NCBI GenBank assembly: GCA_963513935.1
Contig: OY740769.1
Span: 107,239,762-107,303,761 of the forward strand
Source: Aphrophora alni
Taxonomy: Eukaryota > Arthropoda > Insecta > Hemiptera > Aphrophoridae
Reading direction: 5' to 3'
DNA length: 64,000 nt
Part shown: one piece after another, positions 23,601 through 38,500 of the stretch
Numbering within the stretch: the stretch's first letter is position 1
Layout of the letters: the number at the start of each line of letters is the position of its first letter
The notes under the pieces: generated by a model
What the model was told of the DNA's origin: nothing
Databases searched by the model: none
Seen by the model: only the letters and a program-made list of their open reading frames with translations
Program-made: the position numbers and the translations under genes

Positions 23601-25980
23601 ATTTCAAAACATTTTTTTTTTACGAATTGTGTAACAGTTAGCAACAATGAGCGTGTGTCGCAGACTATAACCATTGTAAAGCAATTATCCATTATTATTT
23701 TAAAAAAGCAACACGAAACAAGCCACTTTAACATGAACGTATGTTCCTGTTGTTGTGCCATTAAATGTTTTTATCTGTGACTGAAGTTTTCAAAATTACC
23801 TTGTTCTCGGACGATACATTTAATAAATACAAATTTGATATTGAAAATTGATACGGAAACACAAAATAAATGTAGATTAAAAAAAACTGGCGCATAATCT
23901 CCTACACACGCTAGAAGTGAAACTTCTTAAAGGAAGGAGAAGAAAAAGAAGAAACTTTCTCACAGATACACACGTATACCCATTTACTGCAGTTAAAAAA
24001 AAATTAACATTTTTAGACATTTTATATATGTCACTTTTCGACACCGACGCGGCGATGGCAGTTACATTTTCTCACGCTTGTTAATTTTTTTTCGCTCCAG
24101 TGCGCGTTATTTTGGTACATGGTAGTAACACATTCATATAATACAGTTGACTTTTACTGATAAACTTGCTTAGTTTATTTGGGTACAACACATCTCACAC
24201 ATTAAAAATAATATTAACTGAGAAAGTTATTGGTACATAAATTATCTTTACACAGCAATTTCTTATTTCCGTTACGCTTTTTTTCCCGTTTCTCTCAATT
24301 CGAATTCACTGTGCACCCCAAAAATTACAGTACAGGGTTTAAAGAAGTATTCACTTCAATAAACGGTGAAAAAACATTGCAAAAACCCTCTTATACACCC
24401 GCCCACAAAACCAAAATTTCTCTGCATTTCTCCTAAAATTTATATATTTTCCTAAATTACGCGAAAAAAGCAAATTAAAATTTTATTCATTTTTGAGTTT
24501 CTCTATATATCTCTGTGTATTTTTGGATCAGTGGTATGAAAGATCTGTCATTAACTCGTTCTAAATGTGAATGGTATTCCATTGAAATTAAGTTTTTAGT
24601 AACGAAAGTCATTACTTTTCACCTTTAATAAAATCTGTAGAGCTCTTTTTGAAAAATTAGGTCTTTTATTAACAGCTCTAAGAACGATTTTTTCTCTTTA
24701 CACTTAACTCCTGAACTGGTGTTTTTTGAGAGATGGACGACCAATAGATTTTATGTGGTTAGGCTATATTTTATCAAAATCGAAAAGTCGATTTCAGAAA
24801 ATGAGAATTTTGTGTTTTGGTCTTATTACAGGTATCTGCAAATTTTGAATTGCAGCAAAAATATTTAAAAAAATCTCAATATAAGATTAAAATATAACCA
24901 CATATCAAATTTGATAAAATAGGCCCAATAGTACTGGGTCGTATAACACTGTTCAGGCTAAAGTAAATTCCAAGAAACACTTTATTTTAGCTCCAGGGGC
25001 TCACAGGGGCTCCAGCTACGAAATACTCCACATTGATTTTTTGACTCAATACATAATTTTCTCTATTCTATCTGTATGTAAGAAAGTAAAAGGTCTATGT
25101 AAATATATTTTAAAACATTTCGGTTTAATATTTATCTATTTCGAACACCCTCAAGGAAACCACTTGAGACTTTAAAATATCAACCGATCTTGCCCATGAA
25201 GTAGTTTTACATTAAGGTTTGAATGTTTAGTAAACACACTAGAGGTCGCAATTTTATTCCATATTTAATAAGATTTGGTGAGTAGTAGGGTGGATTTAAA
25301 AAAACATTGCACATTTTTTTTAGTCAGAAAAATCGTTCGTCAATTCTGAAAATAGAAGCCGACTTTTAAATTTCAAAAATCTGTTTTTGTTTTTTTTAGG
25401 ATATTGGTTCAGGTGTATGTCATACAACTTTCCACAATATTTCATTTTCTATAGTTTTTTTAAAATGCATAATGATACGTAAACGCGTTTTGTATGACAA
25501 AAAATTAATTAAATACAAATATAACTTCAAAATTTGAGAAAAATCAGCTCCAATAGCTGGAATTTTAAACGATTTTACGTCAAATTTAGCAATAATCTGT
25601 GTTACTATTTGTTAATTTTGATTCTAGTTTTAAATATGATTTGGTCAAAAAATCACAAATTTAATTCGGAAGAGGTACACTGGGGAAAAAACTTATATAA
25701 ACAAAAACTAATTGAAGCCTCACACATATACAGCTATCGGACAATCATATCAGCCAAACCAGTTTAGAAATAAGGCCATTATGACTTCCATTAATAAAAT
25801 CTGAATTAAAAATTGGAGATAAAAAAGATTCTACTTTAAGGCTGAAATTTTATCGTTTATTCCATAATTGAGAATCATAACGCGATCGAGGACTAAACTC
25901 TTGGAAAAGGGGGCCAAATGTTGTTTAGCCCGATGAGAATTAGGACAACTTTTCCTTGCCGTCCTTTGTGTAGTGTAGGC
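23601..25980. other. AT-rich noncoding stretch
   Basis: No gene recognised. A slightly more CpG-rich patch lies at about 24,040-24,120. Short frames here resemble no protein I know. Confidence 0.6.
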
Positions 25981-25984
25981 CTGT

Positions 25985-26197
25985 GTGTTGTGGTTTTATC
26001 TGATCACGTTTGTATTTAGTCTTAGCTTTGACTACTCAGGTCTAGTTTTAGACTTGTGTTCATTTCTTAGAATAGCTATGATATTGGCTTTATTGGTGTT
26101 TTACACTTGATAACGAAAGTTGATTTATACTCTCGAAACGTCGTGTATTAGTTTTCATATTCATAAATGAACGAATCTCCGATTAAACCACAATAGT
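25985..26197. repeat. Short unit related to the foldback core
   Basis: Bounded by TTGTGGTTTTATC (about 25,990) and its near-exact inverse GATTAAACCACAA (about 26,182). Inside, CTCTCGAAACGTCGTGTATT (26,130-26,149) and the following TTTTCATATTCATAAATGAA resemble the CGAAACG and ATAAATAAA segments of the foldback right arms. A full left arm is missing. Confidence 0.4.
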
Positions 26198-26199
26198 AA

Positions 26200-28870
26200 T
26201 ATAAATATGATTGTTACGTAAAAGAAATTGTTGTAGAGTTTCAAAATGGCGAACGTTTCAGTAATTTCTTCTTACCTAGGTCTTATTTGAGCTGATACCA
26301 CTCACGGCTTAGAGATCTGTAAATATTAATATAAAGATCGAAGTTGCAATTATTTTTAATTCATTCTTAAAGTTCTACAATTATTTATAAAAACTAAAAT
26401 TATTTACCTAGAGCTATTTTATGATCACTCGGAATTCTTGTTAAATTTAAGATGTAGTTTAAGATCTTCGTTGAATATGATATGAAAAAAGAGTCGAACA
26501 ATTTCAAAATGGCAGCAGTATGAGTGTTTTGTTAGTATCGTCTTATCAAAACCTATAAACTTTTATTAAGTTTAATAGTTTGTATACAATATTTAATTCA
26601 TATTCAGTCTATCAACTGCGTTACTAACCACAGTAAAAAACAAATACGAAAAAGTAAACTATCACTAATAATGACATAAGTAAATAGAAAACAAGTACAA
26701 GCTATAAGCTCTATAAACCTTAAATTAACAACAAGCAATGAGACCTAAATAGAGAGCAAATAAATTGTATTCACAGATACATTATGAACAGGATCATGTT
26801 GCTTGCTACATTCATGTGCTAAAATAAATCTTTCGTTCTGACTATACTCTACAAATTAATAACATATACATATAAATATATTATGTCTAGTTACTGAAAC
26901 CTTGGCTCGTGCGTACATTGTAGATGAACATCAAATATTTGCAAGTACACAGCTTTAATTTATTATCCACTTCTAACTGCTGTTTGCTTTAAACACTCGT
27001 ATGTTCCGAAAAGTGATTTACTTAGAAATAAACCGTTATTTATTTGTTGTAACTGTGAGTCAAAAGGACTTTTAGGTAATTTTATATGCACTTAAAACTA
27101 CCAAGGTGTTTCTTCGATTCTGTCTGTTTGGATATTGTGTCGGTTTAATGAGAATTATTATAGTCTCTGACTTTACGAAAAAATATGGCCTTGAGTTTCT
27201 GACAAAAAATTATAAACACTATTCCTATAAACATATGTCTAATCTCTTTGTGTTTTTTTCCTAAACAAACTTTTGATTTCAGAAATATATGACATTGAGT
27301 CGAAATTCAGTAAACACCTTTTTCATATAAACTGTAACCAGTTTACCAGAAACCAAGATTTTATTTTATCATCAAAATGGCGTTTAAAAAAAAGTTTATT
27401 ATCGAATATTTAAAAATCCATTAACTTTACAACAGACAAAATATTTCCCGTTTTAAATAAAATATAGTAAATTATTTTTTATTATTGTAGGTGTACACCT
27501 GACATAATTTCAGTTAGTTTACGTTGAAGTATTGCAAGACCATACAGTAGTTACAAAACTATTTCAGACTACCGCCATTTTGAAAATATTTAAACGATTT
27601 TTCTGGTTGTACTGAATATCAAATTTTAACAAAATATAACAAAAATTAGACTGTTAAAATCTATTTATACTCATGTTTTAAGTAACAAAACAAACTATAA
27701 TAGAGATATAAATAAACAACAAACATATTTTTTGGGTAATTGACTACAACACCGAGGAGCTGACGATATCTGTTATTTCTTATTTTATGGAGTGAATAGA
27801 TCTTAATTTTAGAAAATCTGGGAGTATTTTAGTTAATTACCAAAAATTTGTTTTTTATCCATAAGTCGTTTATCCTTTGACTTACATTACAATAAAAATG
27901 AAGATATGGTCGTTTTTTCAGTTTAAAAGAACAAAATGTTTGGTCTTTGTAAAGCTAATGGTTTTCGAGATATTCACCATTAAAAATTTTAAAAGTCGCT
28001 ATTTAAGAAATTTACAAAATATAGACTTGGTATTTTATATGTTGTTTAAAGACTACATACAAAATTTATACACTGAATCTGAACTCAATAACTCTTCTCT
28101 TTCCGATGTTTTGAATTTAGAAAAAAAACACAGATGAACGACAGATGGGAAACGAAACTTTTTCGAATACATGTTTTATCACCCCCCTCCCCCATTAAAA
28201 TAGTCCAAGGAGCAAGCTGAAAATATCGACACCTTTTCGTATACGATTTTTCACTCCGTATAAACTAATATTGATATGCCATATATATGACAGACCAATC
28301 ATAACAACTCCTACATTAGGTCAATATAAAGAACTGGTTTTCATTGCCCATTATTATTTTAAGGAGAACAACATTGTTCTATGATCGACTTATAGTCACG
28401 CCCTTGACATTAATCGACACAAATGGGCATCACTCTTCGCCATTGGCGTGTATTTCTTTTATTCTGGGAATAACCATTCTAAGCGTTGTCTTAACGGTTC
28501 TATCATGAGTATTGGTTGTAATGACGACATTTTTTCTCAGTACTTATTAAATAGTGATAGATGGCGATTCACTGGTCTGTGATTATTTCACAGTGATGTA
28601 AATCGCTTTACCTGTATCGGTAAAGTTGGACTAAATGTGATTATTGACTTCATCACTCACTTGAGCTGAGAGGTGATTTCGCCCGTTTTCAAATTGGTTA
28701 GTTCCAGTTTTTTCAACACAATAGCACCTTCTGTAACAGTGATTTTGATTATTCAAATTCAGCCAGTATTTGGTATTTGGTATTACTGTAGTATACGATG
28801 CATTAAATAAATATTGTTAACGTGATCCTGGACTAGTTCTTATCTTCTCTGAACTAACTCTCACATTAAT
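26200..28870. other. AT-rich noncoding stretch
   Basis: No gene seen. Several short blocks contain AAAATGGCG or CGCCATTTTG (about 26,248, 26,508, 27,377, 27,571). The stretch 27,880-28,262 ends in ATTTTTCACTCCGTATA, one base different from the mariner-like end at 20,531, and may be a decayed element terminus. Confidence 0.45.
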
Positions 28871-28875
28871 ATATT

Positions 28876-28950
28876 TTTAGGTTAGGTTAGGTTATATTAG
28901 GATAGGTTAGGTTAAGGTAGATAAGGTAAGGTTAGGTTAGGTTAGTTAAG
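28876..28950 (+). repeat. TTAGG-like block
   Basis: Degenerate array of TTAGG/GGTTA pentamers in the G-rich orientation. TTAGG is the canonical insect telomere unit; this interstitial block may be a relic of telomeric repair or simple-sequence expansion. Confidence 0.7.
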
Positions 28951-31165
28951 GCCACATAAAAGAGAGTATCCCTTCTTGTCTGTGGTTAGGACTTCTTGCA
29001 TTTAAAGTAGATTTGAATTTTTATTGTATTTTTTTAAACTATTGAATTGTAAAAAAGAAAATTTTACCACGTAGCAAAATGAGCTGTATGGGAATTTTTT
29101 ACACAACACAATTTAGGAAACACAATTATTTAGGGACAACACAATTTACAATTTGTGAAAAGAAACATATCTCTAAAAATTTTCGACTTCTTATTTTAAA
29201 GAGGCATATAATTATTGAACTCCTTTCTGTGAATTTTTAACTCGGAATCCCAATCACTTATTGACATCATTTTTCAGGTGTCACAGTGGTCAATCACTTA
29301 AATCGCTGTTATTCACGCTTTTTAATTTGTCTGTAGCAATTACTACTTTCACCATTACTGTAAAATCACAATTAGTTCCAACACTAGGCTATTGCTACAG
29401 TCTTCTGTACTCGAAGCACTCTTGAGGTCGTTGTACCAACTAGCAATGCTTCAGTAATTTTACTTTTAGTATTGCACTCTCATATCATAATTAAAATCAC
29501 TTCAGACCATTTTAATTATTTTTTTAAATTTTACTATAGTTCTAAATATTTAATGTAAATAAATAAAAGAACAATGAATTCATTATCTTATAAATTGACT
29601 TCATATTTCTTTCAATTTGAATCGACTATCAGTAAAAATCATGAATGTTGTGGGGTGTGTTCCTACGTTATTTTAATCTGCTAGTTTTTCAATGTTTGAT
29701 GCTCGTTGTTTGCATATGTCATGTAATTTCTCCCTTCAATAATTTAATACGTTAGATAATTTAAAAAAAATAGATTCATATACAGAGTGACATTTTAACT
29801 TGTGCCATAGTGATTCCCATGTTAAATTTAGCACTTATCAAACGAAAAAGGATAGAGAGCTGATATTTTAAATGAAGATAGAACTTAAGCATCTGACGTT
29901 GAGTGCAAAAAGACTATTCGATATTTTTAAAAAAATACAAGTAGATATAAGCAAATAAAATGATTTGGCTTGAACAAAACGTTTTTACAATAACCAGAAC
30001 CAAAATGGTTACCAATATGGCGGACTAAGTATTGGTTGTTATTTTTTTTTAAATTGAGTTTAAATAACGGAATTCACAATTAGTAATAATGTAACAAAAT
30101 AGACAAAATACAAAATCATTTTCCCTTTGTCTAATGTTTAATCTACCTAGGCATTACTCCGAAGGAAGGGGCCTTAGCTATTTCTCATCCTATCCTCCGT
30201 TATTCGGATTTATTCTTTTGATGTTACAACTCTCTCATAATCGATGCTGGTTGCATTTTATACATCAAGCAAAGCTAACATTAATGTTTTTGGAAGTCAA
30301 CCATCAGTTTGATCACAGAGCCGTTTGTGTCAATATTAAAGAAGTTAGTTTAATGAGCTTTTAAAAAATTAATTAATCTAATTTAATTAGAACAACTTAT
30401 CGTAGAGATGTGTAATTTATTTCATAGTTAAAAATATCAAATTAAAAATCTGGCTGTTTTTTTTAATAAATAACCAAAGGAAAAGATCAGTCCCAGTCTT
30501 TTGGACTGTAGAAGAGATTTTTTTCTCGATTTAGTCTAAACAAAATTTATCAAAATGTTTTTTTTTTCCAAATTATAATGTCATCTAAACTTTTAAAAGC
30601 TAAAACAAATGATTCTAGGATTTTGCTATTCAAAAGCTTCATCTTAAAACTGGTCTTGCAGCTACTGCCATGCCTAGAACGGACACGAATTTCTTGTTTA
30701 CAAAGCAAACCCGTTCTTTCTGTTGTAATGTTCTCTATTTTTATAAAAGTCCAAACTCACACTGCATTCGTTTTTATTTATTTCTGCCTTCATATATGCA
30801 GTACATAAAGCTACGCAAAAGAAGGAAATAAGACTCAGTTTCTACAAACTTTGTCACACGACTGTCACTTTGGTATTTACCTGCTGTTTTTACTGAGAAA
30901 CTCACTTTATCCAACCATGACAAATACAGAGTGTAAGATTCAATTTTTGAGTGAATCATTACCACACATTGAGTGAATACAAGACAATTTAACTCAAATT
31001 CAACTAAAGAACTTTTAATATTTTTTTCCTCTGATTTTTAAAAGATAGTGTTGTAACTAATATTATCTTATTTCTTATCGTAGGAAGAAACTCACTCTGC
31101 TCTCAATGAGGTCTTGTAGCTCGTTGTTGAACAATGTTAAACTGCAGTGGTTTAACTGATTATTT
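28951..31165. other. AT-rich noncoding stretch
   Basis: No gene seen. Contains the second copy of the dispersed repeat described at 20.64 kb (about 29,270-29,670). TATACAGAGTG at 29,779-29,789 equals the terminus of the mariner-like element at 20,531. AAAATGGTTACCAATATGGC lies at about 30,003. Confidence 0.5.
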
Positions 31166-31222
31166 AACCTAACCTAACCTATCCTAACCTAACCAAACCT
31201 ATCTTATCCTAACCTAACCTAT
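31166..31222 (-). repeat. TTAGG-like block, opposite orientation
   Basis: Degenerate CCTAA pentamers (C-rich strand on plus), 2.2 kb from and inverted relative to the block at 28,876-28,950. Confidence 0.7.
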
Positions 31223-33084
31223 AGCTTGTAAATCATAACTTTAACAAAATCTAGCAAAACTGCTACCATTATAACTTTTACTAAAATACAAACATACACT
31301 ACTCATACATAAGCAAACACTCACAAATATTATGTTTTAAACCAAACTAAAATATAAAAAACATCTGTTTGCACATATTTGATAAAGGGCTTATTTCATT
31401 CTGGCAGTCATGCCCCTCCTACAGAGCGTAACAACATTTTCAAATGTAAACCAGGGTCCAAGTTATTTTTAAGGTATATTAAACAGTAAAAAAATTAGCG
31501 GAACCAAATTATAATAGTAGTTCACGGTACAATGCAGCGGTCTAAAAACAGAACCATTTAAAACTTTATTTGACTACCGTCTTGAATCGGTGGGTTCAGA
31601 TACTTTGTTTTTAATATCATGTGTTGTCAATCAAATCCAGTTTCCATTTCTCTCCCCAAGCTTTATCATTGTGAACATCTTTATGTAAAATAAATTAAGT
31701 GATATTTAAATCAAGGTAAGTTCCCAAAAAATATTTTTGCTCTGAATATTCAATCCAAGATGGCAACTAACTAAAATAAAGAAATGTAAAATTATTGACA
31801 GGACGCCATATTGGATTTAGGGCTCAATTGAAATTCTGACTTCATAAACCTATTTCTGTTCAATATATCTATAAACTGAAAATCTATTAGATCCTTGTTT
31901 ACATTTTAAAGTTTCGCGTTACCTCTTGTATTGGGTTAGGACAATTGATTAGCAGTTTTATTGTAAACTCTTTATTCTATTGGGGAGGGCTATAAGTCCC
32001 CATGGTTAGGCCTCATGGGCCTTTCTACGTTGAATGTACAAACAAAATATTTACCATGAATATTCCAACAATGAGGGAAATGTGTGACTTTTAATTCCCT
32101 AATAATATAAGAAGTAAACAAATATTTATGTTTTACATATAAAATAGTAAGCAAAACATTGCACCTAACTACAGTACTAATATATGGACATTTTATAGCA
32201 TTATCTAAATTTTCACACAGAAGATCGTAATAGTTGGTATTCCTGTCACAGATATTAAATTTAATTGCAGCAATCGTGGCTTTAGATTACAATTAAAAGT
32301 TGTGTAGGACACAAACCTTGTACATACTACTACTAACAGCTGTTTCATCGTTAGTTATAGATAATTGCTTGTAAAAGAACATTCGATATGTTAATTATCA
32401 GAGTGATTACTTTTTCAAACAAGTCAGGTAATTATATTAAAAGGAGAACGTATAAAAAAGGAATTACTTCATTCAAATGAATTAACATGAGTTGATGTAA
32501 ACAAGCCAGGTTTCGCAGACAACCAGTTCAGGTCGACTACTCTCCTTGTCTCTTCTCGATGAAATAGGCCTTCACAAGATCAGATGACGAGTTAACTTAA
32601 TGTTAATCATTGATGAATTATTTATTTATCAAATTAGCTAATCTTAGCTTTCAAGTATACAAAGACGTTATAAATCCTCTTTGAAGAACAGCTTTGAATA
32701 ACAAAGAACTAAGTGTTTTCATAGACTGTAGACGATACTTAAAATAGTAAGAAATAAAACCTGGTGATTGTTATTCCACTTTTTAATTACAAAATAAATT
32801 AAATGATTCTGGGTATTGATGTGGGTTTTTTATTCGTATAGGTGCGAACTAAGAAGAAACATTTTCAATTTAGAATTTCAAATGTACAAATTTTGGGAAA
32901 CAATCCTTTTTTGAAACATTCCAAATACACACGATTATTAGGCCTATGCTGTGTGCTTTTCCACTGACCTTTTAAAAAAAATTCTTTTAAAACTGATCAA
33001 AATATTGTTATACTTACTTCTACACTACTACAAATTAAAAATACTAAGTATAGTTATATGCAAATATATTTATTATGTTATAAG
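31223..33084. other. AT-rich noncoding stretch
   Basis: No gene or clear repeat seen. Confidence 0.6.
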
Positions 33085-33086
33085 TA

Positions 33087-33950
33087 CGGGATGATTAAAA
33101 AAGAATGGTACAAAAATATTTGCAGGCGACGGTCACAAAATCATGAAAACAGCATCAAGTATATTACAAAAAATTATAATATGCACTACAAATGCTCGAT
33201 ATGAGCGCCGTTAGTTTGCTCTCCAAAAATTCAGGCGATATTCCAACTCCGCCCACGCACTCTGCAACATTTCCTGTGTTATGACTTGTGCTGCTTCTGT
33301 TATGTGCTGTGTTAAGTCTTACAGGTTTTGAGGCATAAGAGGGTAGTAAACTATGTCTTTGATGAATCCCCACAAAAAATAGCAAGGAGTTAAGTCCGGC
33401 GATTGTGGCGGCCAGCGCAACAGAGGTCTGTCTTAACCTCTACACCTATTAAGGGTCAACCTTAATTCTTGTACAGTTGCAGTTTGTAGGGTTTAAGTCA
33501 CATCCACTTGCGCAAGACACACCATACTGCAGACGGTATCTGAAGTTCCTTACTAGCTTTACGAGTTGATGTTTTAGGACTACGTGCATACTTCTCCACA
33601 GCATCCCCTGACGGCCCGAACTTTTCTTGACACACAAACACCCATTTGTCTCAAACTGCCTCACTCAACGAGCTATGCAGTTCCGATGAGGAGGATCCTT
33701 TCCGAATTTTGTTCCAAAGTTCCTTTAAACACTAACAACAACATGAGTTCGAGCGAACTACAAAACACAAAACGCTTTTTCTTGCTTTGTGGTAGCCATT
33801 TGATAATCGATTTAGTGTTAGTCAATCAAGCAACCAAGACAAAACACAACCTTATCAAAACAAACTTATAAACATGCCCTTTCCATTGTTGCAATAATCA
33901 GCTGTTTTAACAAACTTTTTTAGTTTTCCACCATTCTTTTTGAATCACCG
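33087..33950 (-). mobile_element. Internally deleted mariner/IS630-like element, copy 4
   Basis: Ends are inverted: CGGGATGATTAAAAAAGAAT on the left and, read inward on the opposite strand, CGGTGATTCAAAAAGAATGG on the right. They are equal over about 22 bases with a one-base indel and a few mismatches. TA dinucleotides flank both ends (33,085-33,086 and 33,951-33,952), the target duplication of the Tc1/mariner superfamily. The 864-bp length is short for an autonomous member (about 1.2-1.3 kb). The interior holds only the N- and C-terminal parts of a transposase (see 33,178-33,799). Confidence 0.85.
33178..33799 (-). pseudogene. Mariner/IS630-like transposase lacking its catalytic centre
   Basis: On the minus strand it opens with ATG at 33,799 (MATTKQEKAFCVL, then stop). 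It continues through FGTKFGKDPPHRNCIAR and VRQFETNGCLCVKKSSGR (about 33,720-33,600), an insect helix-turn-helix DNA-binding domain of the DUF4817 type. At about 33,450 it jumps to PPQSPDLTPC followed by YFLWG (near 33,415-33,370), the region around the third catalytic residue. It runs on to the C-terminus near 33,178. The central 150 or so residues carrying the first two catalytic Asp are absent, and the Asp expected after PDLTPC is missing too. Several stops are present. It cannot be active, but the inverted ends could still be recognised in trans. Confidence 0.8.
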
Positions 33951-33952
33951 TA

Positions 33953-34620
33953 TTGTTTCTTATAATGCATAAAGTTAATTTATGTTTTCTTTAACTTTTC
34001 ATCGCCTGTCTGTAACGAAATTGGGCTCACTTTGTCGTGATCTTGAAATGTTACTGATTGAACTACAGAACACACATTTAATTTCTAAACAATTTAGGGT
34101 TTGTAAATGATGGTTTTACATTTAAAGTTAAAGTTATTTTGTAATAGGGATTTCATGGGTATCAATAAAAACCTTAAATTGAAGCCAGAAACCAGAATTG
34201 AAGCCTGTTTGACGTTCAGTAAACCTTGAATTTTTGCCTGTCTATTTAAATTTTAAAGTTATTTTGTCTGTCTCAAAATTTTTGGAAACGTGCAAAAAGT
34301 TAAAACTTTTACCTAGTTTTCAAAAAATGGAGTCGTCAGGAAATAATGCATGGGACGTGAGTTAATCGCCAAGTCCGTCTGGCTATCTTCAAGGATACTT
34401 CCAACACCTCCACTTGATCAATGTTGGCTCACTGAATAAGAGTCCTCCCACGCAAGGGTTTATTATTGTCATTGTAGCATCAATGACGTCTCCCTTGCTT
34501 GCAAGTTAAGCAAATTCATCATTTTTACAGGACTGTCACAATAATTGTTTTAATTCTGGCTTCTTAAAAAGAACTTAAACTATATTCCTAACTAAACCAT
34601 TCTAATTCCTGACACATCCA
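33953..34620. other. AT-rich noncoding stretch
   Basis: No gene seen. Confidence 0.6.
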
Positions 34621-34626
34621 AAAGCT

Positions 34627-35510
<884 letters not shown>

Positions 35511-38500
35511 AATATATAATAAAATGTCGTGCTAAATTTAACGTGGTGGTTATATGGGTCAATATAAAAAAAAAAATCCTATAAACATATGTCAGGAAAC
35601 TCTTCGTTTTCCATCTGTCGGCCATTTTGTGTTTAAAAAAAGTTATAGCTTTTGAAATTATTAAGATTTCGAGTTGAAATTTGGAACTTTTTTCTTTATT
35701 TAACCCATATTACCACCACTTAAGGTTTAACAATCCGAAATTTATTTTAAATTAATAATACTGTTTGGCAGTTATTGGCAAAAAATAAAATTGACATTCG
35801 CAAGTAATCTTAATTTTATAGTAAATCTTACTACTGTAATGTAAATTATTGTAATTATTACATTTATTATTTTTATCTGTGTGATTTTTGTATAAGAATG
35901 TACGAAAGTTTTCAATTAGCCAATCAATTTGAATAAATCAAGTTATTTTCAGTGAGAAAACTGTATTAACTCGGTAATTTCCGTAATTCGCTGTGAAAGG
36001 TATAACAGTAACATTTTCTCAGATAAAATGCTTCAAAATAAAAGAGTTTACAAAATGGATTGGAATCTACAAAAAGAACAAAAACACTGCATAGGTAGTA
36101 GTTTTTTTTATCATGAAAGGGATTCTAAGTGATACTTTTGTTATAATTTACTAAAACAACTTGAATGCAATTTTTTGTTTAGAATTTCTTAAAATTTGGA
36201 ATTTCCAAGGAAAGATAAGTCTGCAGAGGCTCAAAATTAATCTCGTGTTTCTTAATTTTAGCAAAATTTCAAGTAATTTGACAAAATTTCAACGGATCAC
36301 AATCATGTGATTTGAATCAATACTTGTTCTATTGAATGACACTCAAATCTCACTCAGGTGACAGCTTATATGAGCTTAAGTAATAAATATTAAAATTCCT
36401 GACACCCAATAGACAGATACTGAACTGTAATCGAAAATCAAGTGAAAATAATAAATATTATTTAAAAATATATTGTTATGAAATATATGAAACTTATGAG
36501 GGTAAAAAATGTGTTTAAGGAACATTGAGTATTTAGGTTACTCATTTTCTTCAACATTGAATTACCGAATTAACTAAATATGGAGTCCTAATGTCAGTAA
36601 TTCTTTTTATTACAATTTAGTGAGATCACAAAAATTTCAGATTTAAATATGCTCTAAACAATTTCTATATATTTATAATAACCTATTTAAAAGTAAATAG
36701 AAAATATATTAACGAGAATGAAAATATTTTTTTAGTCGTAGTTTATATTCTAGTGACGAAACCTTGTTAGTACAAGCTAGTCGGTGATGGCCGTGTTAAG
36801 GTTTCCTCTTTAGAATAACCTATCAGACTAGTTAATCAAACCTTCTAAGGTGCTTCTTTTATTCAATTTGCTACTTCCTGTCCCAGCTATGACGTCAGCA
36901 CTCTATTAGTCTGACGGAATAATTATACAATTAGCTTAATTAACTTTGTAATTAATAAATTGCAAACATTTGCATCAATTTAAAAGTAATTGGGAAATTA
37001 GGAATCTCCCTCATTAGGAGTGTATTCTGATAACTATACATTTGTGGCCTCCAACATTTGTCCCAAAAGATGGACGAATTTACTAAGCTTTTCTTGCTTT
37101 GTTTTATATCACACTAGAGACTGCAATATAATTTGTCAGTCCTTTCATTATAATTAATTGGTAATAAAACTTGACAGCGGGCTTGGACGACTTCAAGACT
37201 AGTAATTTGTGTTTAAACTTTGTTTTTTTTGGATTCCAACAATAGGCAGATGACATTTTGGTTCAAGATTTTCTCGACTTATTTGTCTGCATCATTACCA
37301 ATTTACATCAAGAAGGCAGTGTCGATTTGACAATACCAATTATTAAACCTTTAAATTGACTTTTACAAACCACATATTCAAAGAGACCTCTCGCTCTATC
37401 TATACATTTTCAATATGCTGTAATCTAATTATTTTCCTAAATAATTACGGTAATTTTAAAGATATTTTTCTTTAACTAAGTAATATTTATATAACAACCA
37501 CAGATAAAAAAAAAATTGTAAATATTGCTGTTGGTTTAAATTCAATTCGCGAAACAATGTTCGTCCCAAATAATACAACGAAATGGACATCCCAGTTTCC
37601 ACAATGATTAAGACATATAGTTACCAAATGTTGCAACAGGAACAATACAGACAGAAGACGGGATGTGAAGATACATAAACAAAGTCAATTTGAATAGAAA
37701 TATGCAATAGTAATAATTGTTCTATTGTAACTGTAATGACATCTTCTGAAGCGTATCTCCTCTTTTAAATGTACATTGAATGTCAAGTGTCACAACAATA
37801 ATATGTGATATTGTCGAAACAAGAACTGAAAAGAACAAAATTTTAATTTTTTAAATTTATTATTTATTTAAGCAATCTATATTTCACCTGGACATTGTTT
37901 TTACACTTCGGATGACAAGCTATATGGAGTTGGCAGAAAACATTTTAAATTAATAAAACTATATAATTAATAAAGTAAAACTAAATGTCCTAATTAAGGA
38001 ATATCTTCCTTCAAGAAATGTAAACTCAATAAAATCTTTTTGCTAATAGTAAAAATTTATTACCTCAATGAAGAAGGCCAGCTTTTAGAATGATGTTGTG
38101 ATCTAGTTAAAAGGACATGCATTGTATTTTGTCATTTCTAAAAGAGCTACAATTTCCTTGTTTCCGCCAAGCACAACTTATATTTTTAAGATTAAATTTT
38201 CTGCCCTTCTTTGTATTACAAATAAATATAGAATTAAATTCAAAGAGAAATTAAAGACCTAAAATAAATTGATCGCGTAAGTAGCAAAACAACCTTTTTT
38301 ATTGGACTTTTGATTATGTTACTAATACTTTTTTAAATAAGTTTTGTTTGCCATATTTTCTTAATTATTTTTGTAGGTATTGTACGACCTTACATCCTCA
38401 GTGCTACAGTCCGTGTAGGAATCTGGTCTCATTTAAATTATATAAACAATGTTATCGACGAAAAACTACTTAAAGCTACCACCATTTTGAAATTTACCAA

